A program made the translations under genes and the position numbers. The notes beneath the pieces are model-generated. The model did not search any database. It was given only the letters and a program-made list of their open reading frames with translations, and was not told the DNA's origin. A DNA stretch of 8,809 bases from an uncultured Bacilli bacterium (lineage in GTDB: Bacteria > Bacillota_I > Bacilli_A > RF39 > UBA660), in NCBI GenBank assembly GCA_934148875.1, contig CAKPDJ010000055.1, forward strand, positions 1-8,809. The letters run 5' to 3'. Positions 1-6,078 of this stretch are shown here, piece after piece (the first letter of the stretch is position 1; the number at the start of each line of letters is the position of its first letter).

Positions 1-927
1 GGATTAGGGACAAAGAGTTTATCAGTAGGAGATAATACCTTTATAATAAAAACATTAGCAGAAAATGGAGATGAGAAGACATATACTGTTAAGGTTAATA
101 GAAAAAGAGCATTACAAAATATATCAATATTTGGAAAACAATTTGAAGTTTTAGATGAAGAACCAACCTTAACAACAACCAGTCTAGAAGCAGGAGATGA
201 AGATGGATTATATAAATCAACTGCTACAAATAGTGGAGATGCAACATATTATTTTAGGGGAAATGTTGAAAATAACTATGTAAGTTTTGCAGGACAGATA
301 TGGAGAATAGTTAGAATAAACGAAGATGGAACTATTCGTATGATAATGCAAGACGGTATTAATAATAATACTAAATATAAATGGAGTTCAAATTATAAAA
401 ATATATCAACTATGTATTATACAAACAGTGAAATAAAAACTCCACTTGAAAGTTGGTACAATGATAACATTGGAACTAATAATAGTTTATCATCAAAAGT
501 TGCAAGTGGTAATTATTATTGTGAACAGGCAAAAGTAAAATTTAATGAAGAAACAGCTTCAGCTGATGCAGAAATGGAAGTCAAAGAAAAATATGTCCCA
601 AATTATAAATGTACTAAGGATGGTAATGGTAGTAATGGCTTAGTTAATAGTAGCGTTGGTTTAATTACATACGATGAGATAGTGTATGCTGGCGGCTTTG
701 GTAATTTAGTTAATACTAAACATTACCTATATAATAATTATTCATTTTGGAGTATGAGTCCATGTGGTTATAATGTTGATACATTAGTGTGGGCAGAGTT
801 TAACACAACGACATCACCTTATCTTAATGTTTACTTTTCCTATACGTTAAGACCTGTAATCAACCTTAAATCAAATGTTCAAGCGACAGGCTCAGGAACA
901 AGTTCTGACCCTTATGTAATTCAGTAA
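1..927 (+). CDS. C-terminal part of a large cell-surface protein (cadherin-like domain plus lectin-fold-like terminal domain), 5' partial
   Basis: The frame is open from the first base to TAA at 925-927 (308 residues visible), so the gene begins before the window; the ATG at 340 is internal. Residues 1-38 match the end of a cadherin-like beta-sandwich repeat (PF12733 style): SLSVGDNTF, then KTYTVKVNR. From about residue 58 the protein reads DGLYKS, YYFRGN, then FAGQIWRIVRINEDGTIR, and later GLITYDEIVYAGG, FWSMSPCGY, and LRPVINL near the end. This layout resembles the DUF6273-like surface modules of Firmicutes, which I believe adopt a C-type-lectin-like fold (from memory). Three cysteines sit in YYCEQ, NYKCT and SPCGY; the first two may pair. 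No LPXTG anchor follows; the protein ends soon after SDPYVIQ. An outside location and adhesion-type role are inferred; signal peptide and upstream repeats are not visible. Glycine codon use changes sharply part-way (see findings). Confidence 0.8.
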   Translation, partial: GLGTKSLSVGDNTFIIKTLAENGDEKTYTVKVNRKRALQNISIFGKQFEVLDEEPTLTTTSLEAGDEDGLYKSTATNSGDATYYFRGNVENNYVSFAGQIWRIVRINEDGTIRMIMQDGINNNTKYKWSSNYKNISTMYYTNSEIKTPLESWYNDNIGTNNSLSSKVASGNYYCEQAKVKFNEETASADAEMEVKEKYVPNYKCTKDGNGSNGLVNSSVGLITYDEIVYAGGFGNLVNTKHYLYNNYSFWSMSPCGYNVDTLVWAEFNTTTSPYLNVYFSYTLRPVINLKSNVQATGSGTSSDPYVIQ

Positions 928-956
928 CAGTAGAGTTTATTATCTGCTGTTTTTTT
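926..956 (+). terminator. Intrinsic terminator of the surface-protein gene
   Basis: The arms AACAGTAGA (926-934) and TCTGCTGTT (943-951) pair over 9 bp with one G-U wobble around an 8-nt loop. A run of seven T ends at 956. The hairpin starts inside the TAA stop codon, so it clearly belongs to the upstream gene. Confidence 0.8.
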
Positions 957-1061
957 GTGATAAAATGCATTATTAAAAATATATGAAACTATAGATATGA
1001 ATAAAAATATTAAATTTTCTTCTTTTGCTTTGTAATAGTGGTAATATTAGTGTAATTATAG
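957..1061. other. A+T-rich intergenic spacer with no gene seen
   Basis: This stretch between the first terminator and the nfeD promoter has no reading frame with a plausible ribosome binding site and no strong hairpin. It carries only A/T runs and may hold upstream promoter elements. Confidence 0.5.
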
Positions 1062-1067
1062 TATAAT
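1039..1067 (+). promoter_or_regulatory. Probable promoter of the nfeD-SPFH operon
   Basis: A perfect TATAAT lies at 1062-1067. At 17-bp spacing the -35 position reads TGGTAA, a weak match, and there is no TG extension. Transcription would begin near 1074, leaving a leader of only about 14 nt that is almost all ribosome binding site. The -10 call is good; the -35 is doubtful. Confidence 0.5.
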
Positions 1068-1073
1068 GTATAT

Positions 1074-1081
1074 AGGAAGTG
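1074..1081 (+). promoter_or_regulatory. Ribosome binding site deciding the nfeD start
   Basis: AGGAAGTG sits 6 nt before ATG at 1088. The in-frame GTG at 1079 lies inside this site and cannot be served by it, so the protein starts at 1088. Confidence 0.75.
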
Positions 1082-1087
1082 AAGTAT

Positions 1088-1513
1088 ATGACATTTACTT
1101 GGATGATTATTTTTATTGCCCTAGTATTATTAGAGTTAGCTACTGTTAACTTAGTTTCAATTTGGTTTGCTTTAGGAGCACTTGCATCTTTTGTTCTTAG
1201 CTTTTGGGTAGATAATGCTACTTGGCAAATTGCTTTGTTTGTTTTAGTTAGTTTTATATCACTTTTATTAACTAGAAGTTTTGTTAATAAGATTCGTGGT
1301 GGAAAGGTTGTTCCAACTAATTTAGATAGAGTGATTGGACAAATTGGATTAGTAACAGAGGAAATAAATAAACTTGAACCAGGCGAAGTTAAAGTTGATG
1401 GTAAGAGATGGAGTGCTGTTTCTAGTAAAAAAATAAAGGTTGGTAGTAAAGTAGAAATACTTTCTATAGATGGTGTTAAATTAAATGTTAAGGAAATAAA
1501 GGAGGAAAATTAA
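1088..1513 (+). CDS. nfeD: NfeD family membrane protein (short type)
   Basis: This 141-residue protein has three hydrophobic segments (about 5-22, 24-41 and 45-62) followed by a soluble domain from about 77 to 137. The soluble part carries IGQIGLV (83-89) and VDGKRWSAV, typical of the OB-fold of short NfeD proteins. Family knowledge: short NfeD proteins lack the ClpP-like protease domain of long forms and partner with SPFH/stomatin proteins encoded beside them, probably in ordered membrane patches. Here an SPFH gene follows with one base between stop and start, so the two are surely co-transcribed. The start at ATG 1088 is chosen because AGGAAGTG is correctly spaced for it; the GTG nine bases earlier is not. 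No catalytic role is expected; the exact function is unknown. Confidence 0.9.
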   Translation: MTFTWMIIFIALVLLELATVNLVSIWFALGALASFVLSFWVDNATWQIALFVLVSFISLLLTRSFVNKIRGGKVVPTNLDRVIGQIGLVTEEINKLEPGEVKVDGKRWSAVSSKKIKVGSKVEILSIDGVKLNVKEIKEEN

Positions 1514-1514
1514 T

Positions 1515-2408
1515 ATGGGATGGATTATTTTAATTATTATTTTGATTTTAGTTGTTGCAGGAGTTAAAATTATTCCACAGTCAAGAGCTAAAGTAGTTGA
1601 AAGACTTGGTAGTTATCATGCTACGTTGCAAACAGGAGTTCATTACGTAATTCCGTTTATTGATAGAGTTGCTAGTGATGTAACATTAAAGGAAATTGTA
1701 AAAGATTTTGCACCTCAACCTGTTATTACAAAAGATAATGTTACTATGCAAATAGACACTGTTGTTTATTTTCAAATTACTGACCCTAAACTTTATACAT
1801 ATGGAGTTGAAAATCCAGTAAATGCTATTGAAAATTTAACGGCTACAACACTTCGTAATATTATTGGTGAACTTGAACTTGACCAAACTTTAACAAGCCG
1901 TGATATTATCAATTCTAAAATGCGCTCTATTCTTGATGAAGCAACAGATCCTTGGGGAATTAAAGTAAATCGTGTTGAGGTTAAAAATATTATTCCACCT
2001 AGAGATATTCAAGAAGCAATGGAAAAACAAATGAGAGCTGAACGTGAAAGACGTGAGAAAATTCTTCAAGCAGAAGGAGAAAAGAAAGCTGCTATCTTAA
2101 TTGCTGAAGGTGAAAAAGAAAGTGCTATTTTAAGAGCAGATGCTAAAAGAGAAACACATATTCGTGAAGCTGAAGGTGAAGCTCAGGCTATTCTAAAAGT
2201 ATCTGAAGCAAAAGCAGAATCATTAAAACTTTTAAAAGATGCTAAGGCTGATGCTGCTGTTCTTAAACTAAAAAGTTACGATGCTATGGTAGAGGTTGCT
2301 AATGGTCAATCTACCAAGATTATTGTTCCTAGTGATTTACAAAATTTAGTAACGGCTGGTACAGTAATAGCAGAATCTCTAGAAAAAACTAATAAATCTG
2401 ATAAATAG
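1515..2408 (+). CDS. SPFH/Band 7 (stomatin, QmcA/paraslipin-type) membrane protein
   Basis: A 297-residue protein with one N-terminal membrane segment (2-20), an SPFH domain (about 21-165) and a long charged coiled coil (about 168-245), close to the usual length for E. coli QmcA-type proteins. Family features visible are QSRAKVVERLG (22-32), VHYVIPFIDRV (42-52), LDQTLTSRDIIN, and WGIKVNRVEVKNIIPP (147-162). The coiled coil has repeated AEGE-type units (186-189, 197-200, 219-222), the oligomerisation region of this family. Such proteins form large ring or cage assemblies on the membrane and define microdomains; substrate and partner here are unknown beyond the adjacent NfeD. GGAGGAA at 1501-1507, inside the end of nfeD, is a strong ribosome binding site for ATG 1515, giving tight translational coupling. 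The stop TAG is followed by a hairpin terminator, which ends the operon. Confidence 0.93.
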   Translation: MGWIILIIILILVVAGVKIIPQSRAKVVERLGSYHATLQTGVHYVIPFIDRVASDVTLKEIVKDFAPQPVITKDNVTMQIDTVVYFQITDPKLYTYGVENPVNAIENLTATTLRNIIGELELDQTLTSRDIINSKMRSILDEATDPWGIKVNRVEVKNIIPPRDIQEAMEKQMRAERERREKILQAEGEKKAAILIAEGEKESAILRADAKRETHIREAEGEAQAILKVSEAKAESLKLLKDAKADAAVLKLKSYDAMVEVANGQSTKIIVPSDLQNLVTAGTVIAESLEKTNKSDK

Positions 2409-2432
2409 TAGACATATTTACATGTTTAATTT

Positions 2433-2460
2433 AAAAAGTTTAGTGAAAACTAAGCTTTTT
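2433..2460 (+). terminator. Intrinsic terminator of the nfeD-SPFH operon
   Basis: The arms AAAAAGTTTAG (2433-2443) and CTAAGCTTTTT (2450-2460) pair over 11 bp with one wobble around a TGAAAA loop. The T run forms the end of the right arm and is interrupted by G at 2461. Confidence 0.75.
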
Positions 2461-2465
2461 GTGTT

Positions 2466-2477
2466 TATAATTATAAT
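2466..2477 (+). promoter_or_regulatory. Possible promoter of the M15 peptidase gene: two tandem TATAAT boxes
   Basis: TATAAT occurs at 2466-2471 and again at 2472-2477, directly after the upstream terminator. No convincing -35 is present, because the expected place lies in the terminator stem. Either box would leave almost no leader before the ribosome binding site at 2478. The alternative is expression by readthrough. Confidence 0.3.
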
Positions 2478-2484
2478 AGGTGAT
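2478..2484 (+). promoter_or_regulatory. Ribosome binding site deciding the M15 peptidase start
   Basis: AGGTGAT complements the 16S 3' end (ATCACCT) and is correctly placed for ATG 2489. The in-frame GTG at 2480 and ATG at 2483 overlap the site and are not likely starts. Confidence 0.65.
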
Positions 2485-2488
2485 GAGT

Positions 2489-3574
2489 ATGAGAAGAAAG
2501 AAGAAAAAATATAAAATTCGTTGGAATAGAGTTTTATTTGTTGCTTTAATACCAATAGTTTGTATATTTTTATTATATTTTGGTTTATTTAGTGAAACTA
2601 CTGAGAAGAAACTTATTAAAATTGGTTATAGTAAAGAAAACAGTAAAATTATACTTAATAAGATAAATGGTAATGATATTAATACTATTTTAAATAAAGA
2701 ATATCTATCTTATTTGCCTAACCTTTTAAATAGTTCAGATTATGATACAAAAAATCTTAATAAATATATTGATTATATTTCTAATATTAATGGTAATTAT
2801 GATATAGATAGTGTTGTTTATTTAGTTAATAATAATATAGAATATCCATATTCTGATAAACTTGTTAATGTTGTTAAGAATAAGTACTTTATATCTAATA
2901 GGCTTGATCGCTATATGAATTATAATAGTGATGATGTTAATACTATTATTACTAATGTTAATAGTAATTTAGATTATCAGTTTTATACTAATATTCAAAA
3001 AACAGATACTTCTAAAGGATTATTACTGATTGTTAATAAATATTATCAGCTAGATAAAGATTATTATTATGGTGAACTTGTAACTATGGATAAAGCATAT
3101 GATAATAAAAACGGTAGTAAACTTAATAAAACTGCTTATGAAGCTTTTAAAAAATTGGTTGATGATGCTGAAAAAGAGGGTTACCATATTCGTAATAATT
3201 CAGCATATCGTAGTTATAATACTCAAAGTGGTTTATATAATAATTATAAGAGTAATAATGGTCTTACTTGGGCTGATAAATGGAGTGCAAGAGCTGGACA
3301 TTCTGAACATCAAACAGGACTTGCTTTAGATGTTGGTGTTAAGAATGAATTTTCATTAGGTAAATTTGAATCAAGTAAAGAATTTACTTGGATGAAAGAT
3401 CATGCACATTTGTATGGTTTTATTCTAAGATATCCAAAAGGAAAAGAATATATAACAGGTTACGGGTATGAACCATGGCATTATCGCTATGTTGGTGTAG
3501 ATGTAGCCAAGTATATTTATGAAAATAATATAACGTATGAAGAGTATTATGCATATTTTGTAGAAAATAAATAA
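2489..3574 (+). CDS. Membrane-anchored M15 (VanY/DdcB-type) zinc D-Ala-D-Ala carboxypeptidase
   Basis: This 361-residue protein has a basic N-terminus (RRKKKKYK), one membrane segment (15-34) and a large outside region. Residues about 195-350 form the M15B peptidase domain. It shows YRSYNTQSGLY (240-250), the SxHxxGxAxD signature (S272, H274, G277, A279, D281) and EPWHYRYVG (328-336). By family knowledge the zinc ligands are H274, D281 and H331 and the catalytic base is E328; all are present, so it should be active. It would trim the terminal D-alanine from peptidoglycan stem peptides at the outer face of the membrane; a tetrapeptide L,D-activity is also possible. Between anchor and domain, residues 76-165 contain two related copies of a helical unit, probably a spacer stalk. 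It sits alone between two terminators. No van genes are visible, so a housekeeping wall role is more likely than vancomycin resistance. Confidence 0.9.
   Translation: MRRKKKKYKIRWNRVLFVALIPIVCIFLLYFGLFSETTEKKLIKIGYSKENSKIILNKINGNDINTILNKEYLSYLPNLLNSSDYDTKNLNKYIDYISNINGNYDIDSVVYLVNNNIEYPYSDKLVNVVKNKYFISNRLDRYMNYNSDDVNTIITNVNSNLDYQFYTNIQKTDTSKGLLLIVNKYYQLDKDYYYGELVTMDKAYDNKNGSKLNKTAYEAFKKLVDDAEKEGYHIRNNSAYRSYNTQSGLYNNYKSNNGLTWADKWSARAGHSEHQTGLALDVGVKNEFSLGKFESSKEFTWMKDHAHLYGFILRYPKGKEYITGYGYEPWHYRYVGVDVAKYIYENNITYEEYYAYFVENK
2714..2983 (+). repeat. Two diverged copies of a protein-level repeat in the peptidase stalk
   Basis: Residues 76-96 (LPNLL...NLNKYIDY) align without gaps to 125-145 (LVNVV...RLDRYMNY), sharing L, N, L, Y and Y at fixed places with many conservative changes. 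Next, VVYLVNNNIEYPY (109-121) aligns to IITNVNSNLDYQF (153-165). The copies are spaced about 45-50 residues and are clear only at protein level, so this is an old duplication. It was aligned by eye. Confidence 0.5.
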
Positions 3575-3578
3575 TTTT

Positions 3579-3614
3579 AAAGGAAACTTACTTCGATTTA
3601 TAAGTTTCCTTTTT
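3579..3614. terminator. Shared bidirectional terminator between convergent genes
   Basis: A perfect 12-bp stem, AAAGGAAACTTA (3579-3590) with TAAGTTTCCTTT (3601-3612), surrounds a 10-nt loop. T runs follow on the plus strand (to 3614) and, more weakly, on the minus strand (complement of the A-rich bases before 3582). The right arm overlaps the last codons of the minus-strand radical SAM gene, so both genes can use it. Confidence 0.85.
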
Positions 3615-4551
3615 CGTTATATTTTTTTCCTTGATAGGAATCTCTTTTTACCATTTCTTTATCTATATCATTTAAAACGCAGAATTTTTTAATGAGCCAT
3701 GTTGGTTCTATTAAGTCTTCTTTTACTGGGTCTCCTGTTATACGATTTATTACTATTTCTGGTTTTAGTCTTTCTAACTGTTCTATAACTATATCAATAT
3801 ATTCTTCTTTTGTTAGGATATGAAACTTTTCTTTTTCATATAATTTAGCTAATACTGTATCTTTAATTACGTGTAACATATGAATTTTTATTCCTTGGAT
3901 ATCTAATTTATTTATATGTTCTATCGTTTCTAACATCATTTCTTTAGTTTCATAAGGTAAGCCATTAATAATATGGACTACGACATTTATGTCTCTTTTT
4001 CTTAACTCTTTTACCATATCATCAAAGCATTTTAAATCATGACCACGATTAATTAATTTAGTAGTTTTTTCATGAATTGTTTGTAGTCCTAATTCTACAG
4101 TCAAATAAGTTCTTTTTGATAATTCTTCTAAATAGTCAAGACAATCGTCAGTTATTGTATCTGGTCTAGTAGCAATATTTAATCCAATTACATCATCTAA
4201 TGCTAATATTGGTTCGTATTTTTGTTTTAATACTTCAGTTTTGGCATACGTATTGGTATTAGCCTGAAAATATCCAATGTAAAGAGCACTTGGCCATTTC
4301 TTTTTCATCTGTTCTTTAACATCGTTAAATTGAGTTATTAAATCTTTTTTAATGTTACCGGCAAAATCACCACTTCCTAATTTAGAACAATAAATACAAC
4401 CACCTGTTCCTTTAGTTCCATCTTTATTTGGGCAGGTAAAACCAGCATTTAAACTAATCTTACAGACTTTTTTTCCAAATTTATGCTTATAAAAATAATC
4501 TAAAGTATAATATCTTTTATTATCATCACTGTATTTAAAAGGATTTTGCAT
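3598..4551 (-). CDS. ytqA: Radical SAM protein, YtqA/YhcC (TIGR01212) family; candidate tRNA-modification enzyme MnmL
   Basis: The 317-residue protein carries the family's cysteine cluster C40-x11-C52-x2-C55 within AGFTCPNKDG and GGCIYCSKLGSGDF, which should bind the [4Fe-4S] cluster that cleaves S-adenosylmethionine. Other family features are IGYFQANTNTYA (92-103), TVELGLQT (151-158), INRGHD (167-172), and INGLPYETKEMM (195-206). Length and start are normal for the family. Members of the YtqA subgroup have been renamed MnmL in Bacillus subtilis and Streptococcus mutans, where they act with methylase MnmM in making mnm5s2U at the wobble position of tRNA. That role is inferred for this gene; no mnmM lies in this window, and the subgroup cannot be fixed by eye. 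The protein is expected to be cytoplasmic. AGGTGATT (complement of 4556-4563) is a good ribosome binding site 4 nt before the ATG. Confidence 0.9.
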   Translation of the reverse strand: MQNPFKYSDDNKRYYTLDYFYKHKFGKKVCKISLNAGFTCPNKDGTKGTGGCIYCSKLGSGDFAGNIKKDLITQFNDVKEQMKKKWPSALYIGYFQANTNTYAKTEVLKQKYEPILALDDVIGLNIATRPDTITDDCLDYLEELSKRTYLTVELGLQTIHEKTTKLINRGHDLKCFDDMVKELRKRDINVVVHIINGLPYETKEMMLETIEHINKLDIQGIKIHMLHVIKDTVLAKLYEKEKFHILTKEEYIDIVIEQLERLKPEIVINRITGDPVKEDLIEPTWLIKKFCVLNDIDKEMVKRDSYQGKKYNEKGNL

Positions 4552-4570
4552 ACTAAATCACCTGTTTTTA

Positions 4571-4579
4571 ATTCTATCA
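4571..4579 (-). promoter_or_regulatory. Possible extended -10 promoter of the radical SAM gene
   Basis: Read on the minus strand, TGATAGAAT matches the extended -10 pattern TGnTAnAAT. No good -35 is seen at normal spacing, which extended -10 promoters can tolerate. It would give a leader of about 10-15 nt. Confidence 0.45.
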
Positions 4580-4596
4580 TAAAAAGCAAATAAAAA

Positions 4597-4625
4597 TTGC
4601 ATTTTCATAAAATAAATTATATAAT
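4597..4625 (+). promoter_or_regulatory. Sigma-A-type promoter of the 451-residue membrane protein gene
   Basis: TTGCAT (4597-4602) and TATAAT (4620-4625) are separated by exactly 17 bp. Transcription would start near 4632, about 15 nt before the ATG. It lies back to back with the minus-strand promoter in a spacer of 95 bp. Confidence 0.7.
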
Positions 4626-4634
4626 TATCATAAT

Positions 4635-4645
4635 GGTGGTGTGAT
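4635..4645 (+). promoter_or_regulatory. Ribosome binding site deciding the start at 4647
   Basis: GGTGGTGTGAT contains GGTGG 7 nt before ATG 4647. The in-frame GTG at 4641 lies inside this site and is rejected as the start. Confidence 0.55.
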
Positions 4646-4646
4646 A

Positions 4647-6002
4647 ATGGAACAAGAGTTCAATAAAAAGCAAAATCGAAAATTAACTGTTTTTGCATGT
4701 GTTTTATCAATTATTTCAATAGGGTTACTAGTTTTTGGCTTTGTAGCTGTATCTAGTAATAAGGTAGTTATGCTACAAAGTTTATCTAATTTAAGTAGTA
4801 AAGTTGATCCCCTTTTAGAGGAAAACAAAGTACTATTAGATAAAATAGCTAGTAGTAAGGATGTTGGTTTTAAGACTAATATTAATGTTAGTGTTAATGA
4901 GTTAATTGCTCAAGATATGTCATTTGATTTAGGTATCAATTATCTTGAAAATAGAGATGATCAAAAATCAAAATTAAACTTAACTCTTTCTTCTAATGGC
5001 GAAGAAATACTTGGTGGTCAATTAGCATTAGCAAATCAAAGAGTTTATGGTTTTATAAACAATATTACTCCTAGATATTACTATACTTCTTTAGAATATT
5101 ATTCTTTGTTATCTAGTTTAAATAGTAAAGATAGTGAAAAAGTTTGGTCATTATTAAAAGATACAGTTAATGATTATATCGATAATAAAGATATTAAAAA
5201 AGAAAAAGTAACAATTAATTATGATGGTAAGGATAAAAAAGTTAATAAACTATCTTATACTATTACAGGTAAGGATATTAAAGAAATAGCTAATAAGTAT
5301 TTTGATGCTTTGAAGAAAGAAAAAGCTTTATTTACTAATATCGCTAATGTTGCTAATTTATCTGAAGAAGAACTAAAAAATAATATTGATAATTTATTAA
5401 ATTCATTTAGTGATTTAGGTAGTAATGGTCTAATATATAATGTTTATTATTATGGATTTAATAAAATAGTTCAATATGAACTAACAACTATTGATAATAG
5501 TGCTATGTTACAGTATAAGACAGGTAAAACAGATATTATTAATCTTTCAAATAATGGAGTTTGTTTCTTATCATTAGAAATAACTAAAAATAAAAAACAT
5601 TATGATTTTAGTGGTTATATATTAGATGATAATAATGCTAAATTAAATTTTTCTGGTAAAACAGAAGATAATAAAACAGAGATTACATTTAATACAGAAA
5701 CAGGTGATTTAAAATTAGAAATCACTACAAATAGTGATGATGTGGCATTTAAGTACGCAAGTACTATTAAAGCTTCTGTTAGTACTAGTGGTGTTATGTT
5801 AGAACTTGGAACTTTAGATATTAAAACAGAATATTATTTTGATCAAAAAGTAGATGTTTCTCTTAATGATAGTGTAGATATTAATGAGATAACTGAGGAA
5901 GACTATAATACTATTCATGATAACTTTATGAATCATCCACTTTATAGTATTTATCAATCTATTATTGCTATGATACCTGGTGATTTGGATATCAGTCTAT
6001 AA
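4647..6002 (+). CDS. Single-pass membrane protein with a large outside domain, function unknown
   Basis: I do not recognise this 451-residue protein with certainty. It has a short polar N-terminus (MEQEFNKKQNRK), one membrane segment (about 13-35), a short helical part (about 38-68, SNLSSKVDPLLEENKVLLDK), then about 380 residues that look rich in beta strands with alternating polar and hydrophobic residues. Helical insertions occur near 156-174 and 208-260. The only cysteine outside the membrane segment is in NNGVCFLSLE. There is no catalytic motif, sortase signal or lipobox. The pattern of long antiparallel strands recalls lipid- or ligand-binding folds of the LolA/LppX type, but this is only an impression; a DUF6583-like protein is another possibility. 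The gene has its own promoter and a strong terminator overlapping its stop codon, so it is a single unit, divergent from the radical SAM gene and upstream of the GH31 gene. Confidence 0.8.
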   Translation: MEQEFNKKQNRKLTVFACVLSIISIGLLVFGFVAVSSNKVVMLQSLSNLSSKVDPLLEENKVLLDKIASSKDVGFKTNINVSVNELIAQDMSFDLGINYLENRDDQKSKLNLTLSSNGEEILGGQLALANQRVYGFINNITPRYYYTSLEYYSLLSSLNSKDSEKVWSLLKDTVNDYIDNKDIKKEKVTINYDGKDKKVNKLSYTITGKDIKEIANKYFDALKKEKALFTNIANVANLSEEELKNNIDNLLNSFSDLGSNGLIYNVYYYGFNKIVQYELTTIDNSAMLQYKTGKTDIINLSNNGVCFLSLEITKNKKHYDFSGYILDDNNAKLNFSGKTEDNKTEITFNTETGDLKLEITTNSDDVAFKYASTIKASVSTSGVMLELGTLDIKTEYYFDQKVDVSLNDSVDINEITEEDYNTIHDNFMNHPLYSIYQSIIAMIPGDLDISL

Positions 6003-6026
6003 CTTTTCGTTATAGACTTTTTTTTT
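5994..6026 (+). terminator. Strong intrinsic terminator overlapping the stop codon
   Basis: GTCTATAAC (5995-6003) pairs perfectly with GTTATAGAC (6009-6017) around a 5-nt loop TTTTC, followed by nine T (6018-6026). The left arm includes the last coding bases and the TAA stop. Confidence 0.92.
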
Positions 6027-6040
6027 GCATAAAAATATGC
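6027..6040. repeat. Short inverted repeat at the GH31 promoter
   Basis: GCATA, four A, then TATGC form a perfect 5-bp inverted repeat that runs into the extended -10 box. It could be a small operator or a chance palindrome in A+T-rich DNA. Confidence 0.25.
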
Positions 6041-6046
6041 TATTAT
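6038..6046 (+). promoter_or_regulatory. Probable extended -10 promoter of the GH31 gene
   Basis: TGCTATTAT matches TGnTATnAT. The -35 position falls in the T run of the upstream terminator. Transcription would start near 6053, about 26 nt before the ATG, with AGGGTGAT at 6068-6075 as ribosome binding site. Confidence 0.5.
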
Positions 6047-6078
6047 GTTGTTAGTAAAATGAATAATAGGGTGATAAT

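Noticed and set aside
340..342. ATG as the start of the first gene
   Set aside because: The same frame is open to base 1 and encodes continuous domain sequence upstream (IWRIVRINEDG runs across it). There is no ribosome binding site.
655..924. Diversity-generating retroelement target
   Set aside because: The fold is suggestive, but no reverse transcriptase, template repeat or accessory gene is visible in the window.
3099..3329. Small plus-strand reading frame of 76 codons
   Set aside because: It lies wholly inside the M15 peptidase gene in another frame, including the catalytic motif region, and its protein is a low-complexity by-product.
3302..3331. Vancomycin-resistance vanY
   Set aside because: The SxHxxGxAxD motif is shared by all M15B carboxypeptidases, and no vanA/H/X/R/S neighbours are present.
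4683..4703. Lipoprotein signal in the 451-residue protein (VFAC, Cys18)
   Set aside because: Phe at -2 does not fit a lipobox, and only five hydrophobic residues precede the cysteine while the membrane segment continues well past it.
4628..4828. Minus-strand reading frame of 66 codons
   Set aside because: It is antisense to the start of the 451-residue membrane protein gene, with no domain or binding site of its own.
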